This document shows, piece by piece, positions 44,721 through 57,180 of a stretch of 64,000 bases of DNA (within the stretch, counting starts at the first letter, position 1; each line of letters starts with the position of its first letter). Source of the stretch: Rhynochetos jubatus (taxonomy: Eukaryota; Chordata; Aves; Eurypygiformes; Rhynochetidae). The notes under the pieces are model-generated. The model was not told the DNA's origin. It was given only the letters and a program-made list of their open reading frames with translations, and did not search any database. The DNA lies in the NCBI GenBank assembly GCA_027574665.1, contig CM050648.1:138632175-138696174 (forward strand). The letters are read 5' to 3'. A program made the translations under genes and the position numbers.

Positions 44721-47700
44721 CTGGGGAGAGAAGAGGAACATGTTAAAGGCAGGAGCTGGAAGGGTATCAAGGATGGCCACTGTGGCCACTGCAACACTCA
44801 GAGTCCTTGCAGGAGGGTAAAGGGCGGAGCGATGCTCCTGCCCACATCCGCATCAGCAGGAACTCCCCAACAGAAGCAGCGAGGAGAGTTCAGCAGCGCG
44901 CTGAGGAAATGACATCTGATGACCTACTTGAAATCCTTGCATTTCACACATCTGTGTCTGTGTTAGATTAGATGGATGAGTATCTCCGACCACAGCACGG
45001 TGGGTCTCTTGTGGCAGCAAGGCAAATCCAAGCTGGGGTGTGTATTGTTGCTAGCGTTGTATGGAAGTTTTTACCCTAACTTGCACTTAGCTACTCTGGA
45101 AACCGGAGTTTGGTAGGGTTTTTTGGTTACAAGTACAAATGACAAATGCTTGATCAAAGCATTTTCTGGTTTTGGCTGTTGAGAAATGAATGAGAAATTT
45201 TGGGGTTAGCCACAATAAACCACTTTCCCATTCAAAGTTTTGACAGTATGATTTTGTTATTTCCTAAGTTTTGGGAAAGGAAAAGACTCCTGGTTTTACC
45301 ACTGCTTAACAGTTACATGAGTAAGAAACCATTTTTCAGATGGGACCTTAAAATACAGAATAAATCCCTTTGCCACTGCAAATCCAACCATCTCAGAATT
45401 ATTAAGAATAAAAACCAAAACCCTTTCTGCTTGCTAGATAACTTTCCTTGTCTAGATCCATGGGAGGTGCTACTTAGAAAAAACAAGTGCAGAATACCAT
45501 ATTCAACCAATATATTTTTACATTTGTAAAGCAGTTGATTCTGACAGTGTTTTTCACCCAGTCTGTATAGTTTATTCCAACCTCTCCATCAGGAATAGCC
45601 ACCATAAAAGCAAAGTTTTATGAGACGACTGTTGACTATCCAGTCCACAAGGGTGAATTTAATTTCTTTACACCGATAACCTGTTTCTGAGAGGACTCTT
45701 CATCCAGCCAAAGAACATACTCATGGCAACCTAAACAAAAGAGCTTTAATTTCACACACGGCACAAGTCCTCATGAACAGCTTGAACACACCATCAGCCA
45801 AACAGATTTCATAGATGCCATTTGTCAAATCATTCGGAACAAAGAGTAAATTCAGGAAAACCACAGTCTGTCAAAAAAAAAAAATCACAAATACAAAAAG
45901 AAACAAAATTAATCCATCCTAGCAGTTCTTATCATCTAATCTCCAATTACTGTGAGTCACCACTGCATGTTTGCTCGAGTCAATGAGCTATATTACTCAC
46001 TACTATTACACCTATTAGCAACGCTTCTCAAAGTGATGAGCTTGAATGCAAAAATTGTTATTGTATTACTGGGCTCTTTTCTCTTCATGCAACATTCACA
46101 TCCTACTCTATTCTCCATCAATATATACAATACAACAACTTTCATAGTTTTAAGTGTCAGCGTTTAGCACTGGCCCTGAGCACGCATTGGTACATCTACG
46201 GACTGCGTGGAAGCCCAGGGATGGGGATCTTGGCGGTACGTGCTGGGGTCCTGGGTGCTGGCTTTGAAAGCCAGGGATGACCCCAGAGTCCTTCCAGAAA
46301 CATGCCCAGGTCTCCTCCCAGCAGAAACCCAGGAGCATGGACCGGGGAATGCTCCAAAACGCAGTTACAATGAGCATGCACCTACATCAGGGAGTTCAGG
46401 AGCAGACCCAGCTGTACTGATGCAGGCAGCTGGAGCTCCAATTGCTTACAGCGTGGAGGTGCTGGAGTGTGCGACTCGCAAATCATCCTTACAAAATGGC
46501 ATCCAGAACACAAGGGTGCGGTTTTTACCAATTTTCATCATCTTTTTCAGTTAAGGCGCTGCAAAACTCTGCAGCACAGCAAATGGTGTGTTTCACCAGC
46601 AAACATTTGGACAGAAGGGATTGTTCACAGCCCGATCATTTGTATGCTTAAAATTCCCATCAGAGAACAGTATTGGAAATCTATGCAAATCTCACATTTT
46701 GAGATACTTAAATTTTCTATCACACAAGATCTTCATGTGAAGTGAAATGAGCACAGGTGAGGTAGCTCAGGATGCTGTACACAGAACATCATCTGCTGAT
46801 GAGAAAGGCCACACACCAGGGAAAACACTGCCTGGAATCTAGGTAGTAGACCAGCAAACAAAGGAGAGCTGAGCCAAAAAATACAAAACCCCACTTCAGT
46901 AGAGTTCCCTGAGTTAATGCCGGTTGATAAGACCCAAAATGAGCATCTAAGCTCTCTCTCATTCTTTCTAGATCTTCTGCCTCATATTCCTGCAGACTGG
47001 AAGTGGGCTGTATTCTCACGCAGAGGGATGCCAAACTGCATCTTATTCCCATCAACAAGGAAGATGCTGAATGTCTCAAGACAGGCTTGACCAGATGTAT
47101 ATATATCCTGAAACGTGCCCCTTTCTGCCATGAAATGACTGGGATATTGGCTAAGCTACAGCAGGTAAGGAGACTTGTCACAACGCAGAGCAAGATGGAC
47201 AGAGGCCAAATGACACAGTTTTGGGGATATCAGCATATGAGAGAGAGGAGATGAAAAGACAGCTGGCCTCTTTCACCAGCCAGAAGAGACCTGGGAGGGA
47301 GGGATTCTGTGTCTTTTAGACCTGAGACAAATATTCCCATGTGCATGGAAAAAAATATGTGCCAGCTGTGAGGTGGAAAATCTCAGCACAGAGAAGGGAG
47401 GTATGAGTTGAACGGCTTTTACGTGGCTGTCCTGGTGCCCAGGTCCAGCCTAGGGACACAACCTCCCCACCCACAGCCTGCAGTGGGTCAGTCAGGATTT
47501 TCAAGGGCAGGAATCAGATCTGCCTTCTCCTCCTCTCCCTTGCAGGGACGGGGAGCTGCAGCACCGCTGATGTGTCCAGCTCTTCGGGTGGGATCTGCAG
47601 CTCTCACAGCCATTCCTCCTCCTCTCCCTTAGGGAGAAGGGGGTGAGCCAAAGCTTGAAAAAGGGAGTGCAGGAAAGAGGTGAACCTCATGGCTCCTTGG

Positions 47701-50700
47701 GGAGGGAACTGGGAGAAGGAGAGTTCAGAGCTAGAAATCAGTGGAGACTTGTGGAGTCCAGCATGTTTTTGCCAACTGGCCTCAGGGATTTGAGCTGTAT
47801 CAGTTCTCCTGGAATTGAAACGTTGCTGAAAACACCTGAGCTTTGTGGCAGAGCTGTTTGCTCCTTCAATTGCAGCTTCAGTCACTTCAAAGGGTTTTAC
47901 ATTATTTTTGTCCAACATTTTCTTACAGAAACAAGTGCCTCTTAAAAGCAGTCAGAAGCACACTGGGTGCAGAATTCCCTAGCTGGGATCCTTTGTCTGG
48001 CTTCCTCAGGTTGCCATTTTCTCCTGCAACCATTTACAGCAGAGCAAAAGTACCTGTTGTATCGGTGTCTGGCATTGCAGGTAGATACCAAGAGGTAAGG
48101 CCATGAGAAAACAGCTCCTTGACTATCACGTGAATCTGGGACTGGGTGCATCAGCCCCCTCCACACCTTTTCTTTAATTCCAAACAGTAATGAAATTGAA
48201 AGATGAGGTTGTCCACCACATGTGTATGTCTGCTTTGAGTTTCATCTCATCCTATATTCATAGAAAACTGATTAAGACAGTAAACAACTCAGACAAGTAA
48301 AAACACTTGCTGACCCCACGGGTTTACTGCCCTTCAACAGTTCATAAGATATACAAAGGGTGGTCTGAGCCTCTGGTGAAGGGGAGTTGCCTGTTCACGC
48401 CTGCACCCCTTCCTTCACAACCACCCAGGCTCAGACCAGCCCAACCAGCACACAGGGGTGCAGGGCAGCAGGGCCAGGAGCTGAACCGGAGCTCACACCG
48501 TAGCACACGCACACCCCTGCAGAGCCACTTGGCAGCACGCACTGGCCCCATGCTCAGCCAGGCTGAGACGGGCTTTGAGCCCTGTGTACCTGGCACTTAG
48601 GTGGGTGCAGTGTTCCCCAGATAAATTAGAGGATAGGGGATCTCTCATGGCATAGAGTTAATGACATCATAATTAATTGCTTTGGTCAATCCTTAGTGAA
48701 AAATTGCTCCATGGGCAAGGAATAAAAGGTCCTGGTGAGGTCGAGGGTCCTGCAAGCACTGAGGGTGTTGCAGGCAGCGCGTGTGCATGTGTGTGTGCAC
48801 GCACGGCACAGCCCAGACCCGACTACAATGGCATGATTCTGAGCAACGCATGCTGAATATGCATGAAGCGGGAGGCTGATGCCACGCGAGCCTGTTGATA
48901 TGCGATGTGCATGCAATTGGGCAGTGGGTCAGCCTGCCTGCATAAGCAAGACACACTTCGGAGAGCCAAAACGCCAACTACAGACCACCTAAGGTTTGCA
49001 GCTAGGATTTTCAAGCAGGGTTTTGAAAAACAGGCGCTGGCATCAGTGTCAGCTTCGCCGAGGTTTGGGTTCCTTCTGTTTGAAAATCTCAGCACTAAAA
49101 TCCTGACCATACTCATTAACATGCAGAAACTGTTGAGCTGTAGCTTTCCATGATCACCCTTCAGCCTCCTGGAAGCAGGGAAGCAGTGTCGGTCACTTTG
49201 CACTCTTTCCAGTACAACACACCAGAGCTCTGAGTCATTTGTGGAGGTACAAAAGGACTCTGGGTTTTGCCAGAACGGCCAGACTCAAAAGTATTCGTAT
49301 TTATTAAGGAGGATTTGCCAGCCATGTCTGAGACAGCAGTGCAGCAGGTCACTAAACCGCCTTTGAAGAATTTTTCTGGAGAAGCATGTCTGATGAGCTA
49401 TCCATCTGAAAGTGTCGCCTGCCTGTGTTTTTTAACCGACAGCAGAACTTATAAAATGTTACTTGAGTAGCCTTCTATTTGAAATAAAAAGATTTGAAGG
49501 GTGCCAAATCAGTGTCTCAGCTATACTTCATGGTGTGAATTCATCTCATTAAATTAATGAGTCCTCCATTTGGGGCCAACCCCAGACTAATGATGCAGAA
49601 ATGTAAAAACTCTATGATACAAGCAAGCACTTTTTATTATGACTGGATGGTAAATACTCATGTTTGCGAGATAAGCTAAAAGTAACCTCACAAATATGTG
49701 ACAGCAGCAGCATGCAATGCTTGTGCCAGCGAGGAACTGCTCCTGAGTACAGTGCCCAAGAGCTCTCCCAGCTCTCATCATGGCTTTTAGCAGAAAATGT
49801 TTCTGCTTCTCGAAAAAGCCACAAGATTCTGCTCCTCAATATTTGGCATCAAAAAAGCCTGAAGACAGACCTTAGGGCTGGAAAGGCCAGTGCTGGAAGC
49901 AAGGGGTGAATGACTTGAGACAGGAGAGCTGCACTCTCTGATGCTCCTGAATCCATTCTCCTCAGGACCTGGTGGAAACTGGAGGACTGGGTGCTGGTGG
50001 TTTACACAGTCCCTAGAACACCGTGGTGAGGGACAGCTGCAGCCCCAGGCTCCTGAGTGGAGATCCCAGCAGGAGAATAGGGGATCCAAACCAATTTGTA
50101 GCTAAAATGTCCTCCTACCTTCAGACATCTGTGTGGTTATGTTTTTGAAAAATACTTTGATAAGGGAAACAGCATTCCATTCCATGTCTCAAAGAAAGCA
50201 TTTTAAGATGAAAACACGGACTGGACAATTCACATCTTCCACAGCTTCTCCTTCCCTTCCTCTGTTCTCTCCTTCTGCCTTTGCAAGGTTCTCCCCTACT
50301 GCAACAACTGTATGAAAAATGAACATGCATCAAGCAGCATTTACACGGAAGTTAGTACTGAAAGCGTTTGTGTAAAACCCTTGTATCCAGCCTCCAAATG
50401 AGGCCCATAGGCATAGATGATCGAATAAAAGGTGGTATGCTCTTCAGCATACTAATAACACCCTTGGATGTGATCAAGCCACCCTCCCCACAATGGAGGT
50501 CCCATTGGGCCTCCTTAGGAGGTAAAAACCAATGGGGTTGTACAGCTTCATTCCCTAAGTAATATCAGTATTAATGAGAAGTGAGAATAACCTGTCTATA
50601 AACAGCCTTTAATTCTGTATACAGTGTAATATTATGATTTCATACATCATTTCTCAGACCCACTGGCAGTGAAAAGAACAGGAAATCTAATCTAAGAAGG

Positions 50701-51413
50701 GCAGTCTTGTTTATAGCATTGTCACAACAATATCTGACAACAAATTCAACAGACATGTAAGTCTGAATAGAAGTAAATATTGCTTACACTCAAAGAAATT
50801 CCATCTTGCAGCTTTAACCACAGGCTGTGGGACCAACCTTTCCCTCCTCTTTCCAGTGAAGGACCCAATGTGGCCATTGCTCCCCTCCCCACAACCCATT
50901 TGATTCAAATATAATACAGGTAGATACACCACTTAATGAGCAGTCTGCTGCCTTCAGGATACTGCTGTGACTAACAGCAAGGCCAACACAGAATATTGGT
51001 GCTGTTTCACGAGGCATCTCTCTTTATCCTTTATCTCCAGTCCCGAGGGATCTCTCCATACTTCTACATCCTGCACACTGTATCCATTAACTTCCTGTCC
51101 TCAGTTCAGCTTTGTATCTTTATCATTCACATGCCCCAGTAGTCAATCTGAAAGTTCAGACTCTTGCACCCCAAACCCTGATGAGAGACCTGGAGCAGGA
51201 ATAGGACCAGGGAAAAGGCAAATGTTGATATGGAATATCTTCCAGGTGATAACCTACTCCACCTGCTAGACCAAGATGTGAACAAAAAAAAGTATTGATT
51301 GATTGCCTTATGAGAGGCACTAGCGTGGGCTTGGGTAGAGAAAAGAGAATTGGCAATTAAAAAGAACCAAAACAGCCCTACACACCACACAAGAGTCTAA
51401 TGTAGTATTATAT

Positions 51414-51478
51414 GTTTATTATATCGTTGTTATTACTATTATTATTTTGCTGTTATTGATATTATTATTATCATTTTC
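51414..51478. repeat. ATT-rich imperfect microsatellite
   Basis: The stretch is dominated by TTA/ATT units (for example TTATTACTATTATTATTTTG) with interruptions. Confidence 0.85.
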
Positions 51479-52293
51479 CCATGAGAGATGCTTTTAAGAC
51501 CAGGATTTAACAAAGCAGCAGGAGAAAGCCTCCTCCACACACCCCCTGCTCATCAAACCATATCACTACCTGCCCTGGTCAGTTTCTATGGAGGATGTTA
51601 TTCCTCTCACCTAAAGTGAGCAGAAAACAAGGAGACCAAGCAAAGTCCCTGCTGCACATAACACTATGGAAATGTTAAGATCTGGCTGAGATTCTCCTGG
51701 ACCCAAATAACAGACCTGGCCTCTCCCTAACTCTATCCAAACATTTGAAAATCTGGAGATTTTAAAAATGAAGTGCTCAGGCCTATGTTATTTGTGAGAA
51801 TTAAACATGAGGCAGAGAGAATATCCCTTCTGATATCCAAAAAGCCTCACCAAAGCTCACTTCCCAGAGACCTAATGAAAGCAAAAGCAGCCCTCCAGTG
51901 TTACCTTCAGCTACTGCCCAATAATCTTCCTCTTGCTGTGGTTTAAATTACCCCTCAGGGAATACCTTGAATTAATCTCACTTTTGGAGAATTTTCTCCG
52001 TGTTCTAGCAATGAAAGAATATTGTCCATCTATTCCTAAACTAAAATTTAAAAAAAGTACTTTCAGACATGGCACAGCAGGTGTGCAGAGCACATTTTGG
52101 CAGAGCTATTGAAATCTCACTGATGTTTTTATACCACCTAGGTCAAGGTGTTCGTTGGGATGGTTGGCAGTCGAACAGCGCGAAGCTCATCTAAGAGAGT
52201 TTGTCCTCTAACTTTAAACTCTTGACTTGCAGCCATATTGCTGTCAACAGGAGCGTGCTTGAAGAAGGATTGATACAATTTCTATAGCAGCGA

Positions 52294-52294
<1 letters not shown>

Positions 52295-52334
<40 letters not shown>
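52295..52334. repeat. 40-base A tract
   Basis: This is an uninterrupted run of 40 A, followed by GAAAGCAAGCAAATC. No recognisable retroposed mRNA or SINE body precedes it on the plus strand, so its origin is unclear. Confidence 0.95.
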
Positions 52335-52336
<2 letters not shown>

Positions 52337-55300
52337 AAGCAAGCAAATCTAAAAAATCTTGACAAATTTCATTCCAATTTCACAGGAAATCAACTGTGAA
52401 ATTAGGAAGTCAATTCCTCCCAAGTTATTGTGGCTTTGTGAAACTACTAGCTAAACTGGTTACACCAGATGATGGCTTGGTTCCAAGATTTTACCCTTAC
52501 CAAGGTCCAACTTAAGAACCAACTACTGGGACAGATCTTTGGGTGCTGAAAAGAGGGAGAGCTCATTTAAACAAGACAAGTGGATCTCAACTGAGATTTC
52601 AGCCCACAACATCTTCAGGAAAGCACTGAAGGTCCCAACTGGCTGAAGTTATATTCTCATGATAGTAGCTGCAATTAGAGAGACTTCAGAATCGTCAGTA
52701 AAATTGTAGATTGATAGCATGCACCCATATTATTGCCACTGATCTTCTTTATCAGCCTGAAAGCAGGGAACATTGCCATGGGTAGTTGGTGTAGCTTCTC
52801 AGTACCCTTTGGAAACCAGTTGATATATCAATCAAGCAAGGTAGCCTGAAACAGCTGCCAGGAACTCCAGTCCAGCAGGGTTATGTCAGCTAGATGGATT
52901 TGATGAAGGCTGCAGTCCTTTTCCACATTAAGTTATAACTGTAATGTGGATAATATTTAGGATCCTCTCTATGAATGCTTCACAGGCCTTTTTCTCTGGA
53001 TCTTTCAGATTTTCTTTCTAAATAAGTCTTGCAGGAGGTTGAAGCTGCAGGAACAAGTGTGTCACGACCCCCCAAGAGCTGGCATGTAGAAGAAATATTG
53101 GAAGAGGGAATATTCATGGAAACCAGCGTACTGACATCAAATAGCTTCACCAAGCTGGAGTGCCAAGCCCTTCCTATTCTAGAGAATCCTCTCCAGCAAG
53201 GCATGGGGATGAGTCCTGCCGAGCCAGGCTGAGTCCACAGGGAAGGCATAGAGACCTGCTCCACCACCTGAAGCAGGAGACACATCTCACCCAGCAGCTC
53301 CCCTTTGGAAGCTGCGCACCGCGATGCGTCGCACGGCTGGCACGGCCTATACGATGTTACACGAAGGCCCACATCAACCACCATGCCCAGTCGGAAACGT
53401 TTCTCTACATACTCAAGCATTTTGCGTGGATCCATCCCAGCCTACTTCAAATGCATCACCTTCCAGTGTGGAAGACGACCTGGGTGTGGACCTCGGCTGC
53501 AATTCCCAAAGCCGCCTATGATCATACTTTGAATGAAGCATATGCCCAGCAGCCACGAATTACTCTCCCACTCCCCCGAGGGGCTGTGTCATGATCTACC
53601 ATTGACATACTCATGCTGTACCTGCAGGATGGGTAGGTGAAACACACTGATATTTCTAAATATATGTAGCAACATCAGTTTCTTCATTGCAAGGAAAACA
53701 ACAGTACATAGATTCTGTTATTTATATATTCAGTACGTAAAATATTCTGTTATTCATAAGCCAAAACTTTCCCTAGTGTTCCTGCAGCTTCTCAAGACCC
53801 CCACCCAATTTTACACCAATTATAACTACTATAAGGGCAAACCAATGATACAGCTAGTTGCAGGCTTGGCTGTTTTTTAATTAAAACTTATGTTAACCTC
53901 AACATTGTTTTTCCATAATTTCAGTAAAAATATGCTCTGTATTTACTAAGGTTTATGTCTGCTTCTGTTACATTCACAGATATATTCCAGAGTTTTCAGA
54001 GAGGAAGCATAATTCCATTGATAATGAAGTTGGCAAAATTATACAACTCCAGCTTTGCATAAAACTGATATTCTGGGTTGAGACAGAGACTACATGAATA
54101 ATAGATATTAAAAGAATCAAAGAATCACGTCTTTAGTCTTCATTCTTTTGAATTTTAAATTCCTTCTGTTTTATCTGGAACTGATCAAAGAATATTGCTG
54201 ACAGAAATAATACTCTATGACTATTCCATGTTTTCTGCAGGATCATTTTTGAATCATAAAGCGCCACCCAAGAAAAAGATACACAAATGATGTGGAAGTG
54301 AGGCAAGTGATTTATTTTAGCTGCGTTGATTTTTCCAGATTTTTTTTTTTCCCAAATCAGCACGGGACATATCATGTCATTTAATTTTCAGCACATCTAC
54401 CTCTTGGTTTCAAAAAGCAGAGCACTGAAGGAGAGAAAGCCCGCTATTATTAATTAAACAATAGCAGCGTGCACTTTGTTATTCCCTCTTTTTTAGATTT
54501 ATGAAAAAAACATTATTTTTCCTGATAAAGAGGGTAAATAGTTTGCCTCTAAATACAGGTGGGTCAGCAATCTGACTCAGCAAAATAATGTTTTTATAAG
54601 GATCTGCAAAATATTGAGCCTTTTTGGAAACAAACCAAACAAAACCCCAAACCCCACCTAACGAGAAGGTTTACCTGCAAAGCTCAGATGAAAAGACCCC
54701 GAAGTTTGGTTGTGGCTCTCCCACACAAGCTTAACGGCTCAGGCAATCCTACAGAAAACCCTTGATGAAGGTGTGGGAAGCCTGAGCTGCTGGAGGGTGG
54801 CATTTAACAGGTGCATCTGTTTACTTTCCAGCTACTCATCTTCCTTAAAAACCCCTCAGACCACACATACAATTAAATGCTGAATTAAGATTGCAAAAAT
54901 ATCAAGCTCCCTAGAGACAAGCATCTGTCTGAAAGATCTCCCCCCTCCCTCTGCTCCCCAAAAAACACTTTAGGAAGCTTTCCTGGCTTCTGTTACATTG
55001 AGCTGTGTTTAGGAAACTGCAAGCATCCTGGACCCTTTAATCAGACGATGCTTTCCTTGTTGAGTGCATAAACATCACGTCCTGTCTATTCGGCGTAAAA
55101 AACGTACCTTAAAATTAAAAATCACATTCAAACACAGCCTGCCCGAAGCAGACAGCAGCCTGGCCGGCAGGATCAGCCGCTAGCATTTCTCCCTCTAATC
55201 TGCCCACCGAGCAGCGTCACAGAGACTGTCTTTTATCAAAACAAAGGCTGGATGCTGGCTGGGAAGTGTGAAGCCGACTAAAAATGGCTGAAAAGCTGTC

Positions 55301-56096
55301 CGAGGTGCCCGGGAAGGTAGCCAGCCCCACCCAGCGCAGACACCGACCCGCTCAAAATAAGCTGAAAATCAGCCCAAAAGGGAGATGCCATTGTTCCCCT
55401 CGCATACTCAGCAGCAAGACAGCATCATCGCAATATTTTGCTCCCGGTCGGCTCAGCGGAATGCTCCAAAGCACAACGAAGGGATTCATTCTATTTTGGG
55501 TTTTTTTCCCTAAAACCCCCAATCCTACAGCAAAGTACAAAACGGATGGCAATGCTGCAGCCGCCTCGGTGCTATCGCACGTCTTGCCAAAGCTGCGTTT
55601 TCTTTGTGTTGACGCTAGGCTAAGCCCTGGCTATGGGTGTGTCCGTGGGCAGGATGCACCCAGGCACCCAGCGCAACCGCCTTGAACCCTCGCGAGCCCG
55701 AGTGGGCACAAATTCACCGTTGCCCGGCTTTCCCAAAGCCCGAAAGGTACGAAACCATGCCAGCGGCAACCCAACGGAGTCATGGGTGAGAAACGACACC
55801 GCTAAGCGCAAGGGCGGATGCTGTGGGAATGAGCTGAAAGGTGGGAAGGAAGGTCCTGTATCCTGGATGCTTTCAGGGTGAGGCAGCTGGAGATGGGAAA
55901 AACATATCCAAAGAATAAAATTAAGGGCTTTTAATCTTTCTTTCTTAAATTACCCCCAAAGAAAAGCTTCACAGGGAGGGAGAGAAAACAGCATGCAAAG
56001 GCCCGCAGGTGAACAATGCAAAAATGGATGGATCCTGCCTTCGCCTCCTCCGACATGCAGTCCTTCTAGCATGCAACACTATAACAGATATAATAC

Positions 56097-56157
56097 CCTG
56101 ACATTTCCAGTTGCTCCAAAGACAGTCCATCTTGGTGGAATCGGCACTGGCTTGCAT
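56097..56157 (-). CDS. RTN1: RTN1-C first exon (isoform-specific start)
   Basis: RTN1 shapes tubular ER, mainly in neurons and neuroendocrine cells. The short C isoform uses its own promoter and first exon. Here the ATG at 56157-56155 encodes MQASADSTKMDCLWSNWKCQ. I recall human RTN1-C as MQATADSTKMDCVWSNWKSQ. One base (G) remains before the donor GTATTA and joins CT of the 44720 exon as Ala. The seven coding exons total 627 nt, giving exactly 208 residues plus stop, as in human. No frame break or missing splice site is present. The first exons of the long RTN1-A and -B isoforms are not in the window and would lie further right. Confidence 0.96.
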
Positions 56158-56385
56158 CTCGGGAGAGCTGAGGAACTGGCGGTCCTTTCGTCGGAGGCTC
56201 TGCGTTAGCAGTCAGGCATTCCCGAGCATGGGTTGGGTTAGCGGGTATCGCTCCCGGCTCCGCGCTCGGCTCCGGACTGATGCTGTAAGCAGCACAGGCG
56301 GAGGGGGGAGGGCATACCGTACGCGCTGCGGTCTCCACTGCAGCAAATCAGCAGTGTGATGTGGTTGCCCTAGGGAGCAGGCTCC

Positions 56386-56415
56386 TTTGAAAAGGGGATG
56401 CGGTCCCTTTTCAAA
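56386..56415. repeat. 11-bp perfect inverted repeat in the RTN1-C promoter
   Basis: TTTGAAAAGGG (56386-56396) and CCCTTTTCAAA (56405-56415) are exact reverse complements separated by eight bases. They lie about 230-260 bp upstream of the RTN1-C ATG. Confidence 0.95.
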
Positions 56416-56500
56416 TCAAAAGCTTGGCGCTCGGCGGCTTAGCCTCCTAAGCCATCGAAATGGTTAAGGCAACCTGATGGCAAAGATATAAAAACAAATT

Positions 56501-56529
56501 GGGTGTGGGTGGAGGGAGGGGGGGGCGGG
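56501..56529 (+). promoter_or_regulatory. G-rich tract upstream of RTN1-C
   Basis: Five G-runs of three or more (56501-56503, 56507-56509, 56514-56516, 56518-56525, 56527-56529) are separated by one to four bases. This meets the usual G-quadruplex pattern and contains an Sp1-type GGGCGGG core. Confidence 0.75.
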
Positions 56530-57099
56530 TGAGCAGTGTTTCCTATGTGGCTCTATGGTTGTGACTATTCGTGTTCCAGAAATTTCTTGAGAGTGATGAA
56601 ATCTGGTGTTTTCTTCTTCTTTTTTTCCCCCCCTACCCCTCTGGGTTTGGATGCTCCACTCCCCCCTGCCCGCGGGGTGAGGTCAGGGAGCAGACAGGAG
56701 AAAATGAAGGGCAGGATCCAACCCCAACAAAACAACCCCCATTTTGCTATTTTTTTCAAAACTCTTCTAGAAACAGAAGAAAACAGCAGAGTGCCCACCC
56801 CCCGCCCCCCACGATCACCCTTCTCCCCCTGCAGCCATCGGCACCCCCAGGCACTGGGTGACCCACACGGCCCCCAGCCCCTTGTGCCAAGCCCTGCTAC
56901 ACCGGGATGCTAAGCACTGCAGGCTGCCCCCAGGTTAGGGTGTGTGGGGTATGAGCTCTGCCTCCTCTCACTGCTCAAAATGCTGCATAAACCAGGATTT
57001 GAGGTGCAAAGACTGCAGGGATACACGGGGCAATTTGTGAAAAAGCGTGTGCTCTCACTAGTAACCGCAAACTCACAAAGAGCTGAATTTTAACACCAG

Positions 57100-57180
57100 C
57101 CCCGATGCGCCTTCCCTGGCTAAAACAATGTCCTTGCCTCAGTTTCCCCATCAATAAACTCTTATAAGTAGCCTCACAGA
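57100..57180 (+). repeat. Probable MIR-type SINE relic
   Basis: TGCCTCAGTTTCCCCATCAA followed by TAAACTCTTATAAGTAGCCT and CACAGACAGG resembles the MIR 3' half (cctcagtttcctcatctgtaaaatgg ... cctacctcacagg). Confidence 0.5.

Larger units (their letters stand above)
44721..56096 (-). other. RTN1: RTN1-C intron 1
   Basis: This 11.4-kb intron holds an ATT-rich microsatellite, a 40-base A tract and several unassigned open frames. They include 46789-47193 minus with a hydrophobic segment, 52138-52236 minus, and overlapping frames on both strands at 52980-53594. I recognise no gene and see no CR1 tail in it. Confidence 0.7.
56158..56530 (-). promoter_or_regulatory. RTN1: RTN1-C promoter and 5' untranslated region
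   Basis: The DNA right of the RTN1-C start is CpG-rich (for example around 56190-56340) and forms part of a CpG-dense stretch from about 55550 to 56460. It includes an 11-bp inverted repeat (56386-56415) and a G-rich tract with a GGGGGCGGG Sp1/KLF-type site near 56521-56529. I see no convincing TATA box on the minus strand. The transcription start cannot be placed from sequence. Confidence 0.6.

Noticed and set aside
55284..55685. 133-codon plus-strand frame near the RTN1-C exon
   Set aside because: It is antisense within the RTN1 intron edge in CpG-rich DNA, matches nothing known to me and overlaps competing frames.
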